Shown here in pieces: positions 16,948 to 27,156 of a DNA stretch of 64,000 nucleotides. Within the stretch, counting starts at the first letter, position 1, and each line of letters opens with the position of its first letter. The stretch is taken from the NCBI RefSeq assembly GCF_012102745.1, contig NZ_JAAVSY010000005.1, forward strand, positions 62,001-126,000. The letters run 5' to 3'. Origin of the DNA: Haematospirillum sp. H4485. GTDB taxonomy: Bacteria; Pseudomonadota; Alphaproteobacteria; Rhodospirillales; Rhodospirillaceae. The position numbers and the translations under genes are program-made. Below the pieces are notes generated by a model. It had not been told where the DNA came from, searched no databases, and saw only the letters and a list, made by a program, of their open reading frames with translations.

Positions 16948-19061
16948 TACCGGTCAACGACATGGCGAGCCTGTCCCTGGAACCGCTGCTGCCCCTGTGG
17001 CTGACCGGCGGTGCGTTTGTGGTCATGCTGGCCCTGACCCTGCCCGGCCTGATCGTATCGGGCCGCCGGGAGATATGGCGCCTTCTGCCGGCCTGTGTGG
17101 TGTGCGCTGTTCTGGCCGGGCCGGTCCTGGTGCATGAAACACGGGAACCGGTGGATGACATTGTGCTGCTGGTCCTGGACGACAGCGACAGCATGCAGCA
17201 CGGGCAACGCATTGCCCTGCGGGATTCCACCGTGGAAATGCTTCAGGCCCGGATCGGCCAGCATGCCCATGTCCGGACACACACCGTCATGGTCAACAGC
17301 CAGGGACAGAACGGAACCCGGCTGACGGGAGCGGTGGAACAAGCTGTCGCCGGGTTGGCCGGCCAGCCGGTTGCCGCCGTTGTGCTGGTAACCGACGGGC
17401 AGGTGCACGACATGCCATCAGACCCGGACGCGGTACAGGCGCTGGCAAGCCGGATCAAGGCCCCGGTTCACACCCTTCTGACCGGGGCCCCGGGGGAGAA
17501 GGACCGGCGGATCCACATCGACTCCGCCCCGGACTTCGGCCTGATCGGACGGGAAGCCACCATCAGCATTACCATTTCAGAATACGACACCGGCGTTGCA
17601 GAACGGTCCTCGCCCATTCCCCTGACGGTACGCATCAACAACGACCCGCCACAGGTGCGGATGGTGATCCCCGGGCGTAAACAGGATCTTGCCATTCCGC
17701 TGACCCATGCAGGACAGACCGTTGTCGGCCTGTCTGTTCCGCCCCTTGAAGGCGAACCCGACACCACCAACAACCGGACCGCCCTGGCGATCAACGGCAT
17801 CCGCGATCGTGTCCGCATCCTGCTGGTCTCGGGCGAGCCGGCAATCGGGGAACGCGCCTGGCGCCGGCTGCTGAAGGCCGACCCCGGTATTGACCTGGTG
17901 CACTTTACCATCCTGCGTCCCCCGGCCAAGGACGACGGCACCCCCCTGCACGAGCTGGCGCTGATCACATTCCCGGTCCGGGAGCTGTTCGAGGAACGGC
18001 TGGCCGACTTCGATCTGGTTATTTTTGATCGCTACACCCGTCGATCCCTAGTACCGGGACTGTTTCTGGAACGCCTGTCGGCCTATGTCCGCAATGGCGG
18101 GGCCTTGCTGTTGTCCGCCGGTCCCGAATTCGCCGGTGCCGGCAGTCTGGCGGAGTCACCCCTGACCAGCGTTATTCCGGCCCAGCCAACCGGGCGCACG
18201 GTGCGCTCGCGCTTTGTACCAGGTCTGGACCCGGTCGGGTTCCGCCACCCGGTTACAGCCGGCCTGCCGGATTCCGGAACGCAGGGCCAGGCTCCATCGT
18301 GGGGGGCCTGGCTGCAATATGTTGAAGCCAGCCCGACCCGGGGAACAACCCTGATGCGGGCCCCGCGAGAAGCCCCCCTGCTGGTTCTGGAACGTGTCGA
18401 AAAAGGCCGCAGCGCAGTCATTCTGTCTGATACCCTGTGGCTGTGGGCCCGGGGCTGGGACGGTGGCGGACCACAGGCCGAGCTGCTGCGTCGGCTGGTC
18501 AACTGGCTGCTGGCCGAACCCGCGCTGGAAGAAGAATCCCTGCATGCGGCCATCGCCGCCGATACCGGCATCATGACAATAACCCGGCGCAGCCTGTCCG
18601 ACCCGCCGGCAAACCGGCACGGAGTTACCATCACCGACCCGGACGGAAACCAGGTCACCGCCACCTTGCACACGGTCGCGCCGGGACGGGAACAGGTGCA
18701 GACAGAAGCAACCAAGCCGGGAATCTGGTCTGTTGATGATGGAAGCCGCCGCATTGTCACCGCATCGGGAACTGGCACCAGCCCGGAGCGTGCCTCCCTG
18801 ATCACCACCGACCGCATGCTGGCCCCCTTGAGTCAGGCAGCCGGAGGCAGCATCATCTGGCTGGCACAGGACGGCGTGCCACAGCTGCGCAGCATCGACC
18901 CCGACGCAAGACGCCATGGCGGTCCGTCCTGGATCGGCATGCGCCGCAACGAAGCCCACATCAGCAGCGGCGTGCACACGACACCGTTGCTACCCGCTGG
19001 CGTGGCCGCAATACTTATTCTGGGAACACTGGTTCTGGCATGGTGGCGGGAGGGGCGCTAG
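16944..19061 (+). CDS. vWA-like membrane protein, last gene of the MoxR operon
   Basis: The 705-residue protein has two N-terminal membrane segments (about 20-38 and 47-63), then DIVLLVLDDSDSM, where D79, S81 and S83 form an intact DxSxS metal-site motif of a vWA domain. A long extracytoplasmic-looking middle section contains an amidotransferase-like fold (LLVSGEPAIGERAWRRLL, RNGGALLLSAGPEFAGAGSL). A final membrane helix (LLPAGVAAILILGTLVLAWW) ends in WREGR. It is the only protein of the operon with a complete metal site, so it may be the ligand-binding partner. The start overlaps the DUF4159 stop (ATGA). The last 47 bases overlap the converging EAL-GGDEF gene. Confidence 0.72.
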   Translation: MIPVNDMASLSLEPLLPLWLTGGAFVVMLALTLPGLIVSGRREIWRLLPACVVCAVLAGPVLVHETREPVDDIVLLVLDDSDSMQHGQRIALRDSTVEMLQARIGQHAHVRTHTVMVNSQGQNGTRLTGAVEQAVAGLAGQPVAAVVLVTDGQVHDMPSDPDAVQALASRIKAPVHTLLTGAPGEKDRRIHIDSAPDFGLIGREATISITISEYDTGVAERSSPIPLTVRINNDPPQVRMVIPGRKQDLAIPLTHAGQTVVGLSVPPLEGEPDTTNNRTALAINGIRDRVRILLVSGEPAIGERAWRRLLKADPGIDLVHFTILRPPAKDDGTPLHELALITFPVRELFEERLADFDLVIFDRYTRRSLVPGLFLERLSAYVRNGGALLLSAGPEFAGAGSLAESPLTSVIPAQPTGRTVRSRFVPGLDPVGFRHPVTAGLPDSGTQGQAPSWGAWLQYVEASPTRGTTLMRAPREAPLLVLERVEKGRSAVILSDTLWLWARGWDGGGPQAELLRRLVNWLLAEPALEEESLHAAIAADTGIMTITRRSLSDPPANRHGVTITDPDGNQVTATLHTVAPGREQVQTEATKPGIWSVDDGSRRIVTASGTGTSPERASLITTDRMLAPLSQAAGGSIIWLAQDGVPQLRSIDPDARRHGGPSWIGMRRNEAHISSGVHTTPLLPAGVAAILILGTLVLAWWREGR

Positions 19062-20799
19062 CCCTGCGGACCGGTTCCCCCAGACAGGCCACAACAATCC
19101 GGTCTGGCGCAGCCTTGGCTTCCGACTTCAGCCGGGCCATGGTCTCGGCCAGATGATCACAGCAACGCCCCCCGGCCCCTTGTGGAATGTGCACAACCGC
19201 CGCCGAAGCGGACAGAAGCGGAAAATACTGCCGGGTCCCGTTTCTGTCAGAAGCCACAATGTAGCCGTTGCGGCGGGCATCCGGATCATAAAAACTTTCA
19301 ACATCTCGACGAAAACACGCGGTCAGGTCGCGCACGCGCTCCAGGACCATTTCAGGGCTGATGTTGCGGAACCCGGCAACAAAATCATCACCACCGATGT
19401 GGCCAATAAACACATCATCACGACGCAGATCGCGCACCAGAAGATTGGCAAACAGGACAATCGCCCGGTCCCCCTGCCGGAATCCATAGGTGTCGTTGAA
19501 CGGCTTGAATCCATCAAAATCAAAGTAAACAATACACCAGGATGACTGGCTGTCCTCCATCACCCGGGCCATGTATGCGTTGATCATCGTATTGCCCGGC
19601 AAGCGGGTCAGCGGATTCTGGTCCCGCGCCACGGCCAGGTTCTTTTCATTCAGAAGCCGCAGCAGGGAACGGGCAGACAAAAAGCCGGCATAGCATCCGT
19701 CGGCAGTAATGATGATACCCTCGGAATCCTCGTCAGCCGAAAAAATCTCCAGGATCTTCTCCGCACTGGTCCGGATATCGGCTACTGGACAGGGCCAGAG
19801 AAAATCCCGCAGTTGACGGGCATAGCCCTTGTTCGACAACAGCTCCTTGCCATACGGCGCGTACACATAATTCTTCAGCGTCTGTTCGCGCACCAGGCCC
19901 AGCGGTTCCCCGTCGCAGGATACAACCGGGAAAAACGTGTGGGTGCTGTCAAGACGGAACCGCTCCAGCACATCGGCCAGCTGCGCATCTTCCGGGATAG
20001 GGGGAATACGGGTGATGCGGGCCTGGACCAGATCCTGGTCCGTTTCCGCACGCCGGCGGTCACGGGCGTTGATATCCCGCGCACGGGCAAGCACCTGCTC
20101 CATATCAGGACAACAGCGATCGGACTCCGCACCGAACAGGGGGCCCTGAACCAAATCAAGACCGGCCTCGCGGCAAGCCAGATACTCCTGCTCGGTCTCG
20201 ACACCCCGGGCCATGACTCGAACCCCAAGAAGATGGGCCAGGTTAACCATGTGCCCCAGGAAAATGCGGCGACGGCTGCTGCTCAGGCCGCCTGTAATAA
20301 AGAAACGGTCAAGCTGGATATAATCCGGATTGGCCAAGAACAGAAGCAGGAGACCGGACGACCCGGTGCCGAAATGGCTGATGGCAACCCGGCCGGCCAC
20401 AGCCCGCAGAGCATTCAGGCCTTCCATAGCCTCATCGCAAACCCGAACCGGTCCATGGGCTTCCAGTGCCAGAACCACACGACCGCGATCGACCCCACAG
20501 GATTCCATCAACGCACCCAGCTGTGGAGCCAGACGATCCGAACACCCCAGTACACGCACATCCATGCTGACAAAAAGCTGGTTTTCTTCCCACCGGGGAC
20601 ACTGCACAAACGCATGCAGGGCCAACCGGAATACCTCGGCCGTAACATCGGACAGAACCCCGGCAGCAGCAGCCTGCACGAAAAGCGGCTGGAGACCTTG
20701 TGCAGATCCTGTGTCGTCGCTGCCATCAACCAGGACAGCCTCGTACCCGATACAGCGCGCGCTGTGCAAGCTGACAACCGGCAGCAGGGCCACGCGCAT
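19015..20799 (-). CDS. EAL-CBS-GGDEF protein with degenerate EAL domain
   Basis: About 594 residues in the order EAL, a CBS pair, GGDEF. The EAL domain has lost key catalytic positions: EAVLV in place of ExLxR, ISHFGTG where a double aspartate is expected, IQLD where a lysine is expected, and MARGVETEQE where the glutamate is arginine. It is probably a c-di-GMP sensor rather than a phosphodiesterase. The CBS pair (HTFFPVVSCDGEPLGLV, GIIITADGCYAGFLSARSLL) may bind a nucleotide. The GGDEF loop reads GGDDF, so cyclase activity is possible but unproven. The start is uncertain: I take the ATG at 20799, but a TTG at 20844 is possible. No membrane segment is seen. Confidence 0.85.
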   Translation of the reverse strand: MRVALLPVVSLHSARCIGYEAVLVDGSDDTGSAQGLQPLFVQAAAAGVLSDVTAEVFRLALHAFVQCPRWEENQLFVSMDVRVLGCSDRLAPQLGALMESCGVDRGRVVLALEAHGPVRVCDEAMEGLNALRAVAGRVAISHFGTGSSGLLLLFLANPDYIQLDRFFITGGLSSSRRRIFLGHMVNLAHLLGVRVMARGVETEQEYLACREAGLDLVQGPLFGAESDRCCPDMEQVLARARDINARDRRRAETDQDLVQARITRIPPIPEDAQLADVLERFRLDSTHTFFPVVSCDGEPLGLVREQTLKNYVYAPYGKELLSNKGYARQLRDFLWPCPVADIRTSAEKILEIFSADEDSEGIIITADGCYAGFLSARSLLRLLNEKNLAVARDQNPLTRLPGNTMINAYMARVMEDSQSSWCIVYFDFDGFKPFNDTYGFRQGDRAIVLFANLLVRDLRRDDVFIGHIGGDDFVAGFRNISPEMVLERVRDLTACFRRDVESFYDPDARRNGYIVASDRNGTRQYFPLLSASAAVVHIPQGAGGRCCDHLAETMARLKSEAKAAPDRIVVACLGEPVRRASAPPATMPEPVFPE

Positions 20800-21179
20800 G
20801 CCCTGCACCTGCCTGATCACCTGTTCACTGGTACTGGATAGCAAAACAGACAGATCCCTTTTTATTTTTCTGTTCCGGGGTGACCGGAGAGCACAACCAT
20901 TATGCGTTAATATGCAACAGCTATACGCGGAAGAGGCAGTTCACCAGCAACGCGCCACAAATGCAAGATGTTTTGTCCACCGCACCCTGTCTCTCAGGCC
21001 CGCACCGGCTCGTGGGTTCCAACCCCGTCACGCACACCATAACCGGACAGGACAACCGCAACACCGGGAGCAGACATAGCATAATATCCTTATTCTGCGT
21101 GGGGTTCTCAAGACGGGGGAAGCAGACTACCCTGTGGACACGAATGTTTCCACCCTTGCCGAACAGGATACCCGCCACG
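20800..21179. other. Divergent intergenic region with no supported gene
   Basis: This 380-base region separates two divergent genes and should hold both promoters. A T-rich stretch at 20855-20872 lies upstream of the EAL-GGDEF gene. An open frame continues upstream of the M32 start to 20880 but has no conserved sequence. No RNA gene is supported. Confidence 0.5.
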
Positions 21180-22670
21180 ATGACCCGGGCCATGGATGCC
21201 TATCATTCCCTGGAAAAACAGTTTGCCCGCCTTGCCGCCCTGCAGGAAGCCGAAGGGCTTCTGCACTGGGATTCATCGGTCATGATGCCCGAGGGGGGCG
21301 GGGCAGACCGTGGCGAACAGCTGGCAACCCTGGCCGCCCTGGCACACGACATGATCACGGCCCCGCATGTGGGAGATCTGATCGAACAGGCGGCAGAAGC
21401 TGACCTGAACCCTTGGCAGGCCGCAAACCTGCGGGAAATGCGCCGGACCCGGGCGCATGCCACCGCGGTCCCCGGTGATCTGGTCGAAGCCACCAGCCGT
21501 GCCGTTTCATCCTGCGAGGGAATCTGGCGCCAGGCGCGGGCGAAGTCTGATTTTGCAGCGGTTCGCCCGGCGCTGGAACAGGTTGTGGCCCTGACCCGGC
21601 ACAGCGCACAGGCCAAGGCCGAGGCAATGGGCTGCACCGTTTATGATGCGCTGCTTGACCAGTTTGAACCCGGCGGGTCCTGCGCCGCAATCGACCCGCT
21701 GTTTGCCGATCTTGAATCGTTCCTGCCTCCCTTCCTGGATGCGGTGCTGGATCATCAGGGAGACGTTGCGGACATCCCGCCCGGCCCCTATGACCGGACA
21801 GCCCAGGAAACGCTGGGACGAACGATCATGCAGGCCATGGGGTTTGATTTCCGGCACGGACGGCTGGACGTATCGGCACATCCCTTCTGTGGTGGAACCC
21901 CGGGGGATGTGCGCATTACCACCCGTTACGATACCGGAGACTATTCCAGCGCCCTGATGGGGGTGATTCATGAAACCGGGCATGGTCTGTATGAACGGGG
22001 CCTGCCGGCAGCATGGCGGCGGCAGCCGGTGGGGCTGGCCCGTGGCATGAGTGTGCACGAGAGCCAGTCACTGCTGATGGAAATGCAGGCCGGACGATCG
22101 CGGGATTTTTTCAGTTTCCTCGGCCCGCTGGTGCGTGAACGCTTTGGCGTCAACGGTGACAACTGGACGGACGAAGCCCAGCACCGCCGCGCCATCCGGG
22201 TCAGGCGCGGGTATATCCGGGTCAATGCGGATGAAGTTACCTATCCGCTGCACGTTATCCTGCGCTATCGCCTGGAGCGGGCGATGGTAGAAGGCACGCT
22301 GGAGGTTGCCGACCTGCCCGGCGCGTGGAACGAAGGGTTCGAACGTCTTCTGGGCATTCCGGTTCCCGACCACTGCCACGGGGTAATGCAGGACGTGCAC
22401 TGGTTTGACGGGCTGATCGGTTACTTCCCAACCTATACCCTGGGGGCCATGACCGCCGCCCAGCTTTATGCTGCCGCCGTTTTGCACAACCCGGACATTC
22501 CCCGCTCCCTTGCGGAGGGGGACTTTGCGCCACTGCTGGCCTGGCTGCGCCCGAACGTGCACGAGAAGGCATCCAGCCTGTCCACCCGCGAACTGCTGGT
22601 CCAGGCAACCGGAAAACCGCTGGATAGCGGCGTGTTCAAGGCCCACCTGACCCGGCGTTACCTGGTCTGA
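21180..22670 (+). CDS. M32-family metallocarboxypeptidase
   Basis: The 496-residue protein is a thermostable-type carboxypeptidase (carboxypeptidase Taq family). It has the zinc motif HETGHGLYERGLP, the downstream metal-ligand segment MSVHESQSLLMEMQAG, and the family blocks LLHWDSSVMMPEGG and PLHVILRYRLERAM. It removes C-terminal residues from peptides in the cytoplasm and uses a metal ion. The start at 21180 (MTRAMDAYHSLEKQF) fits family N-termini; ATG codons at 21144 and 21192 are alternatives and none has a strong ribosome site. It converges on the next gene with a 13-base overlap. Confidence 0.93.
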   Translation: MTRAMDAYHSLEKQFARLAALQEAEGLLHWDSSVMMPEGGGADRGEQLATLAALAHDMITAPHVGDLIEQAAEADLNPWQAANLREMRRTRAHATAVPGDLVEATSRAVSSCEGIWRQARAKSDFAAVRPALEQVVALTRHSAQAKAEAMGCTVYDALLDQFEPGGSCAAIDPLFADLESFLPPFLDAVLDHQGDVADIPPGPYDRTAQETLGRTIMQAMGFDFRHGRLDVSAHPFCGGTPGDVRITTRYDTGDYSSALMGVIHETGHGLYERGLPAAWRRQPVGLARGMSVHESQSLLMEMQAGRSRDFFSFLGPLVRERFGVNGDNWTDEAQHRRAIRVRRGYIRVNADEVTYPLHVILRYRLERAMVEGTLEVADLPGAWNEGFERLLGIPVPDHCHGVMQDVHWFDGLIGYFPTYTLGAMTAAQLYAAAVLHNPDIPRSLAEGDFAPLLAWLRPNVHEKASSLSTRELLVQATGKPLDSGVFKAHLTRRYLV

Positions 22671-23497
22671 ACAGACGCTGCAACCCCGCTGTCCTGCACA
22701 GGGGGCGGGGGTGCAGCATCAACACGACCGATGCACACCTGATGCACCACATCGTGGCGACGGCTTTCTTCCGGGGCCGGAGCGATGGTCCACGCCCATG
22801 TGCGTTGACACACGGCCTCCGGCAAGATAACGCCCGACAGCAGGGGGGAGCGGGTCAGATCCTCTCCGCTGACAACGGAACGCAGGATACGGGTGTGATC
22901 GGTCAGCAGGATCGCAGGCCCACCCTGATGCCGGGACAGGGCATCGACATGGGCCTGCTTCAGCGCACATTCCCAACGGGACAGGGCATCGGGGGTCCAC
23001 AATCCGGTGGCAAAGGCATGCCCGGCCAGACGAAAAGACAGCTGGCTGAGAATATTGGCGCTGATGACCGCATCAGCCTGCGGCAACACCGGAACCGGAA
23101 CCGGCAGCTCCTGTCCGGACTGGACGGCACCCCAGTGCGCCATCACCCCGGTCAGGTCGGTCTCGACCAGCTCCACTCCGGGCAGGCTGGCACAGCGCCG
23201 CCGCACGGCAGGCATGTGGAATAAATCCACCAGGACAACCCGGTCAAAACGCCGGCACAGTTCATCAAGCGGAATATCCAATAACAGGCCCGACCCCAGA
23301 ACGGCCACACACCCTCCGCCGGTCGGCGATCCCAGAAGATCCAGCATACCGTCGCGGGCCTGCTGCAGGTGAGGTTCCCACGCGGCACGGCAACGACGGT
23401 ACCGGCTTTCCAGGGCCAGAAGGTCATACAGAACGCCCATCGCCTTCAGCGGCGGTGGACAGCGGATCAGGGCATGACGCAGGGCTTCCAGCAGCAT
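22658..23497 (-). CDS. Unknown protein with a Rossmann/methyltransferase-like core
   Basis: I do not recognise this 279-residue protein. It has a plausible nucleotide-binding fold: GCVAVLGSGLLLDIPLDELCRRFDRVVLVDLFHMPAVRRRC resembles SAM-binding motif I followed by an acidic strand end, and PQADAVISANILSQL resembles motif IV. The C-terminus contains HDVVHQVCIGRV followed by a proline-rich tail. The start has an excellent GGAGG ribosome site. It lies 21 bases downstream of mutL and may be co-transcribed with it. A link to DNA repair is a guess from position only. Confidence 0.6.
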   Translation of the reverse strand: MLLEALRHALIRCPPPLKAMGVLYDLLALESRYRRCRAAWEPHLQQARDGMLDLLGSPTGGGCVAVLGSGLLLDIPLDELCRRFDRVVLVDLFHMPAVRRRCASLPGVELVETDLTGVMAHWGAVQSGQELPVPVPVLPQADAVISANILSQLSFRLAGHAFATGLWTPDALSRWECALKQAHVDALSRHQGGPAILLTDHTRILRSVVSGEDLTRSPLLSGVILPEAVCQRTWAWTIAPAPEESRRHDVVHQVCIGRVDAAPPPPVQDSGVAASVQTR

Positions 23498-23518
23498 CGG
23501 GCCTCCTCCCCTTTTCCC

Positions 23519-25378
23519 CTAGCGGCGGCCAAACAGCTTTTCAATATCGCGCAGTTTCAATTCCACATAGGTCGGGCGGCCATGGTTGCATTGCCCGGAA
23601 TGGGGGGTCTGCTCCATCTGCCGCAGCAAGGCATTCATTTCCTCGGCCCGCAGGGCACGCCCGGCCCGGACACTGCCGTGGCAGGCCATGGTCCCGCACA
23701 CGTGGGCCAGACGCTCCTTCAGGGCCAGAGCCTCGCCCAGATCAGCCAAGTCATCGGCCAGATCCCGCACCAGTCCCTGGACATCCGTATCCCCCAGCAG
23801 TGCCGGGATTTCACGCACCACCACGGCGCCGGACCCGAAGGGTTCCAGCACCAGGCCAAGCTCACGCAGTTCGTCGGCCCGGGCACACAGGCGGGTGGCC
23901 GATGCCTCGTCCAGATCCACCACTTCGGGGATCAGCAGCATCTGGCGACGAACCCCTTCCCGGTCCAGAACCTGCTTCATGCGTTCATAGACCAGGCGTT
24001 CATGGGCGGCATGCTGATCCACAATCACCAGGCCATCGGCGGTCTGGGCAACAATATAGGTGTTGTGCACCTGCCCCCGTGCCACGCCCAGCGGACAGGA
24101 TGCCGCCACGGTCGCATCGCCGGGGTCGGATACCGGAACCGGCCGGGCCGACGGCCTGTCATCCAGGTGCGGCAGCCCGACACTGTCGGCCATACCCGGC
24201 AGCGCTGCCGGAGCCTGTGCCGCCAGGGCCAGGCCAGACAAGGCAGGATCCGGATGCATCGCCCGGGCTGACACCACCGAACGCCCGGGCAGGAAAGAAG
24301 ACGGATGATGCCCCCCTGCCGAAGGCCGGGTCATGGCGGCCAGGGCCTGCTCCGCCACCGTGGTGGAAGCCCGGTGACCGGCCCCGTTCAGGGCATGGCG
24401 GATGGCCCCGACAATCAACCCGCGCACCAGTGCCGGATCACGGAACCGCACCTCGGCCTTGGCCGGATGGACGTTGACGTCCACTTCCTCTGCCGGAAGA
24501 TCCAGATACAGGGCCAGGACCGGGTGCCGGTCGTGGGCCAGAAAATCCCGGTAGGCGCCACGCACCGCGCCGGACAACAAACGATCCCGCACCGGGCGCC
24601 CGTTGACGAACATATACTGGTACGTTGCATTGCCACGATTGAAGGTCGGCAGACCGACATACCCGCCAAGGCGGACCCCTTCCCGCACCGCCTGCACCGG
24701 CAGGGCGTTGTCGGCAAAATCCTGCCCCAACACCGCCGCCAGCCGTTTGAGGCGGTCAGCTTCTGGATCCAGGCCAGCCCCGGCATGCAGCCGCAGAACC
24801 GTGCGCCCGTCGCCGGTCAGGGAAAACGCAATCCCGGGATGGGCCATGGCCAAACGCTGGATCACGTCCTGGGCATGCAGGAATTCCGTGCGGGGTGCTT
24901 TCAGGAACTTCAGCCGGGCCGGGGTGGCATAAAACAGGTCGCGCACCTCCACCCGGGTGCCGGGAGGATGGGCAGCGGGCACCGGCTCGCCCTTGCATCC
25001 GCCATCAACAGTCAACGACCAAGCGCTGTCCTGGCCCGGCGGACGGCTGGTCAGGGTCAGGCGGGCCACAGATCCAACCGATGGCAGAGCCTCTCCCCGG
25101 AAGCCCAGGAAGGCAATGTCCAGCAGATCATCGCCGGGCAGCTTGGATGTGGCGTGACGCTCCACCGCCAGGGGCAGTTCCTCCGGCGTCATGCCGCGCC
25201 CGTCGTCCACCACGGCAATCACCGCCCGGCCGCCGTCGGTCATGGTCACATCAATCCGGCGCGCCCCGGCATCGATGGCGTTCTCCACCAGTTCCTTGAC
25301 GGCAGAGGCCGGCCGCTCGACCACCTCGCCGGCTGCAATCCGGTTGACCAGGACCGATGGCAGAAGGCGGATGCTCAT
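23519..25378 (-). CDS. mutL: DNA mismatch repair protein MutL
   Basis: The 619-residue protein has the GHKL ATPase motifs of Mut[29 protein letters not shown] and [12 protein letters not shown]. The C-terminal domain keeps the endonuclease motif ([12 protein letters not shown]) and ends with [24 protein letters not shown]. That marks the self-nicking type of MutL used by bacteria without MutH. Between the two lies a variable alanine/proline-rich linker (about residues 340-430). The ATG at 25378 overlaps the pgi stop. It couples MutS mismatch recognition to strand incision. Confidence 0.97.
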   Translation of the reverse strand: MSIRLLPSVLVNRIAAGEVVERPASAVKELVENAIDAGARRIDVTMTDGGRAVIAVVDDGRGMTPEELPLAVERHATSKLPGDDLLDIAFLGFRGEALPSVGSVARLTLTSRPPGQDSAWSLTVDGGCKGEPVPAAHPPGTRVEVRDLFYATPARLKFLKAPRTEFLHAQDVIQRLAMAHPGIAFSLTGDGRTVLRLHAGAGLDPEADRLKRLAAVLGQDFADNALPVQAVREGVRLGGYVGLPTFNRGNATYQYMFVNGRPVRDRLLSGAVRGAYRDFLAHDRHPVLALYLDLPAEEVDVNVHPAKAEVRFRDPALVRGLIVGAIRHALNGAGHRASTTVAEQALAAMTRPSAGGHHPSSFLPGRSVVSARAMHPDPALSGLALAAQAPAALPGMADSVGLPHLDDRPSARPVPVSDPGDATVAASCPLGVARGQVHNTYIVAQTADGLVIVDQHAAHERLVYERMKQVLDREGVRRQMLLIPEVVDLDEASATRLCARADELRELGLVLEPFGSGAVVVREIPALLGDTDVQGLVRDLADDLADLGEALALKERLAHVCGTMACHGSVRAGRALRAEEMNALLRQMEQTPHSGQCNHGRPTYVELKLRDIEKLFGRR

Positions 25379-27021
25379 GACGGGACGCGCCAAGCCTTGT
25401 AGCGGTTGATCAGGGCGTTGGTGGATGCATCGTGGCTGTCCACACGCTCCTGTCCCACCAGCTCCGGCACAATGGCGCGGGCCAGCTGCTTGCCAAGCTC
25501 CACCCCCCACTGGTCAAAGCTGTTGACCTGCCACATCACCCCCTGGACAAACACCTTGTGCTCATAAAGGGCGATCAGCATCCCCAGGGTACGGGGATCG
25601 AGGCTGCGCAGCAGGATCGAGTTACTGGGCCGGTTGCCGGAAAACACGCGATGCGGCGCCAGACTGTCCACGGCAGGGGCCGACAGGCCGCTGTCCCTGA
25701 GTTCAGCGCGCACCTCCTCTTCCGTCTTGCCCCGCATCAAGGCCTCGGGCTGGGCGAAGAAATTGCTCAACAGCCTGAGGTGATGATCGCCAACCGCATT
25801 GTACGATGTGGCCGCCGCAATAAAGTCGCACGGGATCAGCCAGCTGCCCTGGTGCAGCAACTGATAGAAGCTGTGCTGGCCGTTGGTTCCGGCCTGCCCG
25901 AACACAATGGGGCCGGTGTGTCCCCCGACCGGCATACCCTCCAGCGTAACGGTCTTGCCGTTGGATTCCATGTCCAGCTGCTGCAGGTACGACGGCAGAT
26001 GCTCAAGGTACTGGTCATAGGGCAGCACCGCGTGTGCCGGGGCTCCGAACCATGTTGTATACCACACCCCCAGAAGGCCGAGAATCACCGGCATGTTCCG
26101 TTCCAGTGGCGCGGTCCGGAAGTGGGTGTCCATGGCCGCTGCCCCGTCCAGCAACTGTTCAAAACGGTCAAACCCGATGGCCAGGGCCACCGGCAGGCCA
26201 ATGGCGGACCACAGGGAGTAACGCCCGCCAACCCAGTCCCAGAACCCGAACATGTTGGCCGGGTTGATGCCAAAGGCGCGAACGGCCTCTGTGTTGGTGG
26301 ACACGGCCACAAAGTGGCGGTCTACCGCTGCTTCCCCCAGAACAGATACCAGCCAAGCCCGCGCCGTGTGGGCATTGGTCAGCGTTTCTTCCGTCGTGAA
26401 GGTTTTGGAGGCCACGATGAACAGGGTTGTTTCCGGCCGACAGCTCTTCAGGACCCCCATCAGGTCGGTTGCATCGATATTGGATACAAAATGCACACTC
26501 AGGTCATCGCGCTGCCATGGGGACAGGGCGCGTGTGACCATCCGGGGGCCAAGATCGGACCCGCCGATACCGATGTTGACAACAGTTTCAACCGGCAGGC
26601 CGGTCGCCCCGCGCCAGATCCCGTCACGCACGGCCCCCACGAACGTCTTCATCCGGGCCAGGACCCGGTTGACATCGGGCATCACATCCTGACCATCCAC
26701 CAGAACCGGAACCGATGCCCGATTGCGCAGGGCGGTGTGCAGGACGGGACGGTTTTCAGTCCGGTTGATGGCAACCCCGTCAAACATCTGGTCACGCGCT
26801 GCCTCCAGCCGGCGTTCGCGCGCTAGGTCGAACAACAGCCCCAGGGTCTGGTCGGTGATGTAGTTCCGTGAATAGTCAAGCAACAGACCGTCCAGCTCCA
26901 GGCTGTAGCGGGCGGCCCGGTCCGGATCTGTATCGAACAGCGACCGCAGGTGCAGGTCGGCCCATGCTGCGGCATGCACCCCAAGGGCATCGCGGGAAAC
27001 AGTCTGGAGGAGAACGGACAT
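25375..27021 (-). CDS. pgi: Glucose-6-phosphate isomerase
   Basis: The 548-residue enzyme interconverts glucose-6-phosphate and fructose-6-phosphate. Recognisable blocks are [57 protein letters not shown], and near the C-terminus [16 protein letters not shown]. The start at 27021 gives the usual length for this family; a longer reading into the terminator region is unsupported. It is transcribed ahead of mutL with a 4-base overlap, an unusual pairing of carbon metabolism and repair that is probably incidental. Confidence 0.97.
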   Translation of the reverse strand: MSVLLQTVSRDALGVHAAAWADLHLRSLFDTDPDRAARYSLELDGLLLDYSRNYITDQTLGLLFDLARERRLEAARDQMFDGVAINRTENRPVLHTALRNRASVPVLVDGQDVMPDVNRVLARMKTFVGAVRDGIWRGATGLPVETVVNIGIGGSDLGPRMVTRALSPWQRDDLSVHFVSNIDATDLMGVLKSCRPETTLFIVASKTFTTEETLTNAHTARAWLVSVLGEAAVDRHFVAVSTNTEAVRAFGINPANMFGFWDWVGGRYSLWSAIGLPVALAIGFDRFEQLLDGAAAMDTHFRTAPLERNMPVILGLLGVWYTTWFGAPAHAVLPYDQYLEHLPSYLQQLDMESNGKTVTLEGMPVGGHTGPIVFGQAGTNGQHSFYQLLHQGSWLIPCDFIAAATSYNAVGDHHLRLLSNFFAQPEALMRGKTEEEVRAELRDSGLSAPAVDSLAPHRVFSGNRPSNSILLRSLDPRTLGMLIALYEHKVFVQGVMWQVNSFDQWGVELGKQLARAIVPELVGQERVDSHDASTNALINRYKAWRVPS

Positions 27022-27111
27022 GACAGCTCCGGAAGAACAGGACAACAGAATGGCGGGCGCATAATACGCCGGAATAACCGCCCTGTCTTGTCTGCCGCAC
27101 CGGTGCAAAAC

Positions 27112-27147
27112 GGAAACCGGACCTGCTGTTTCTGCAGGTCCGGTTCC
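27112..27147 (-). terminator. Strong terminator after the M16 peptidase operon
   Basis: On the minus strand a stem of about 14 pairs (27134-27147 with 27112-27126) encloses a 7-base loop and is followed by GTTTT. It lies 10 bases past the stop of the second M16 gene and before the pgi start, so it should end the ribF-ileS-lspA-bamF-M16 transcript. Confidence 0.8.
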
Positions 27148-27156
27148 GGAAACGTA

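Noticed and set aside
21011-21030. Possible tRNA T-arm (GTGGGTTCCAACCCC)
   Set aside because: No acceptor, D or anticodon stems can be paired around it; the similarity is limited to one short arm.
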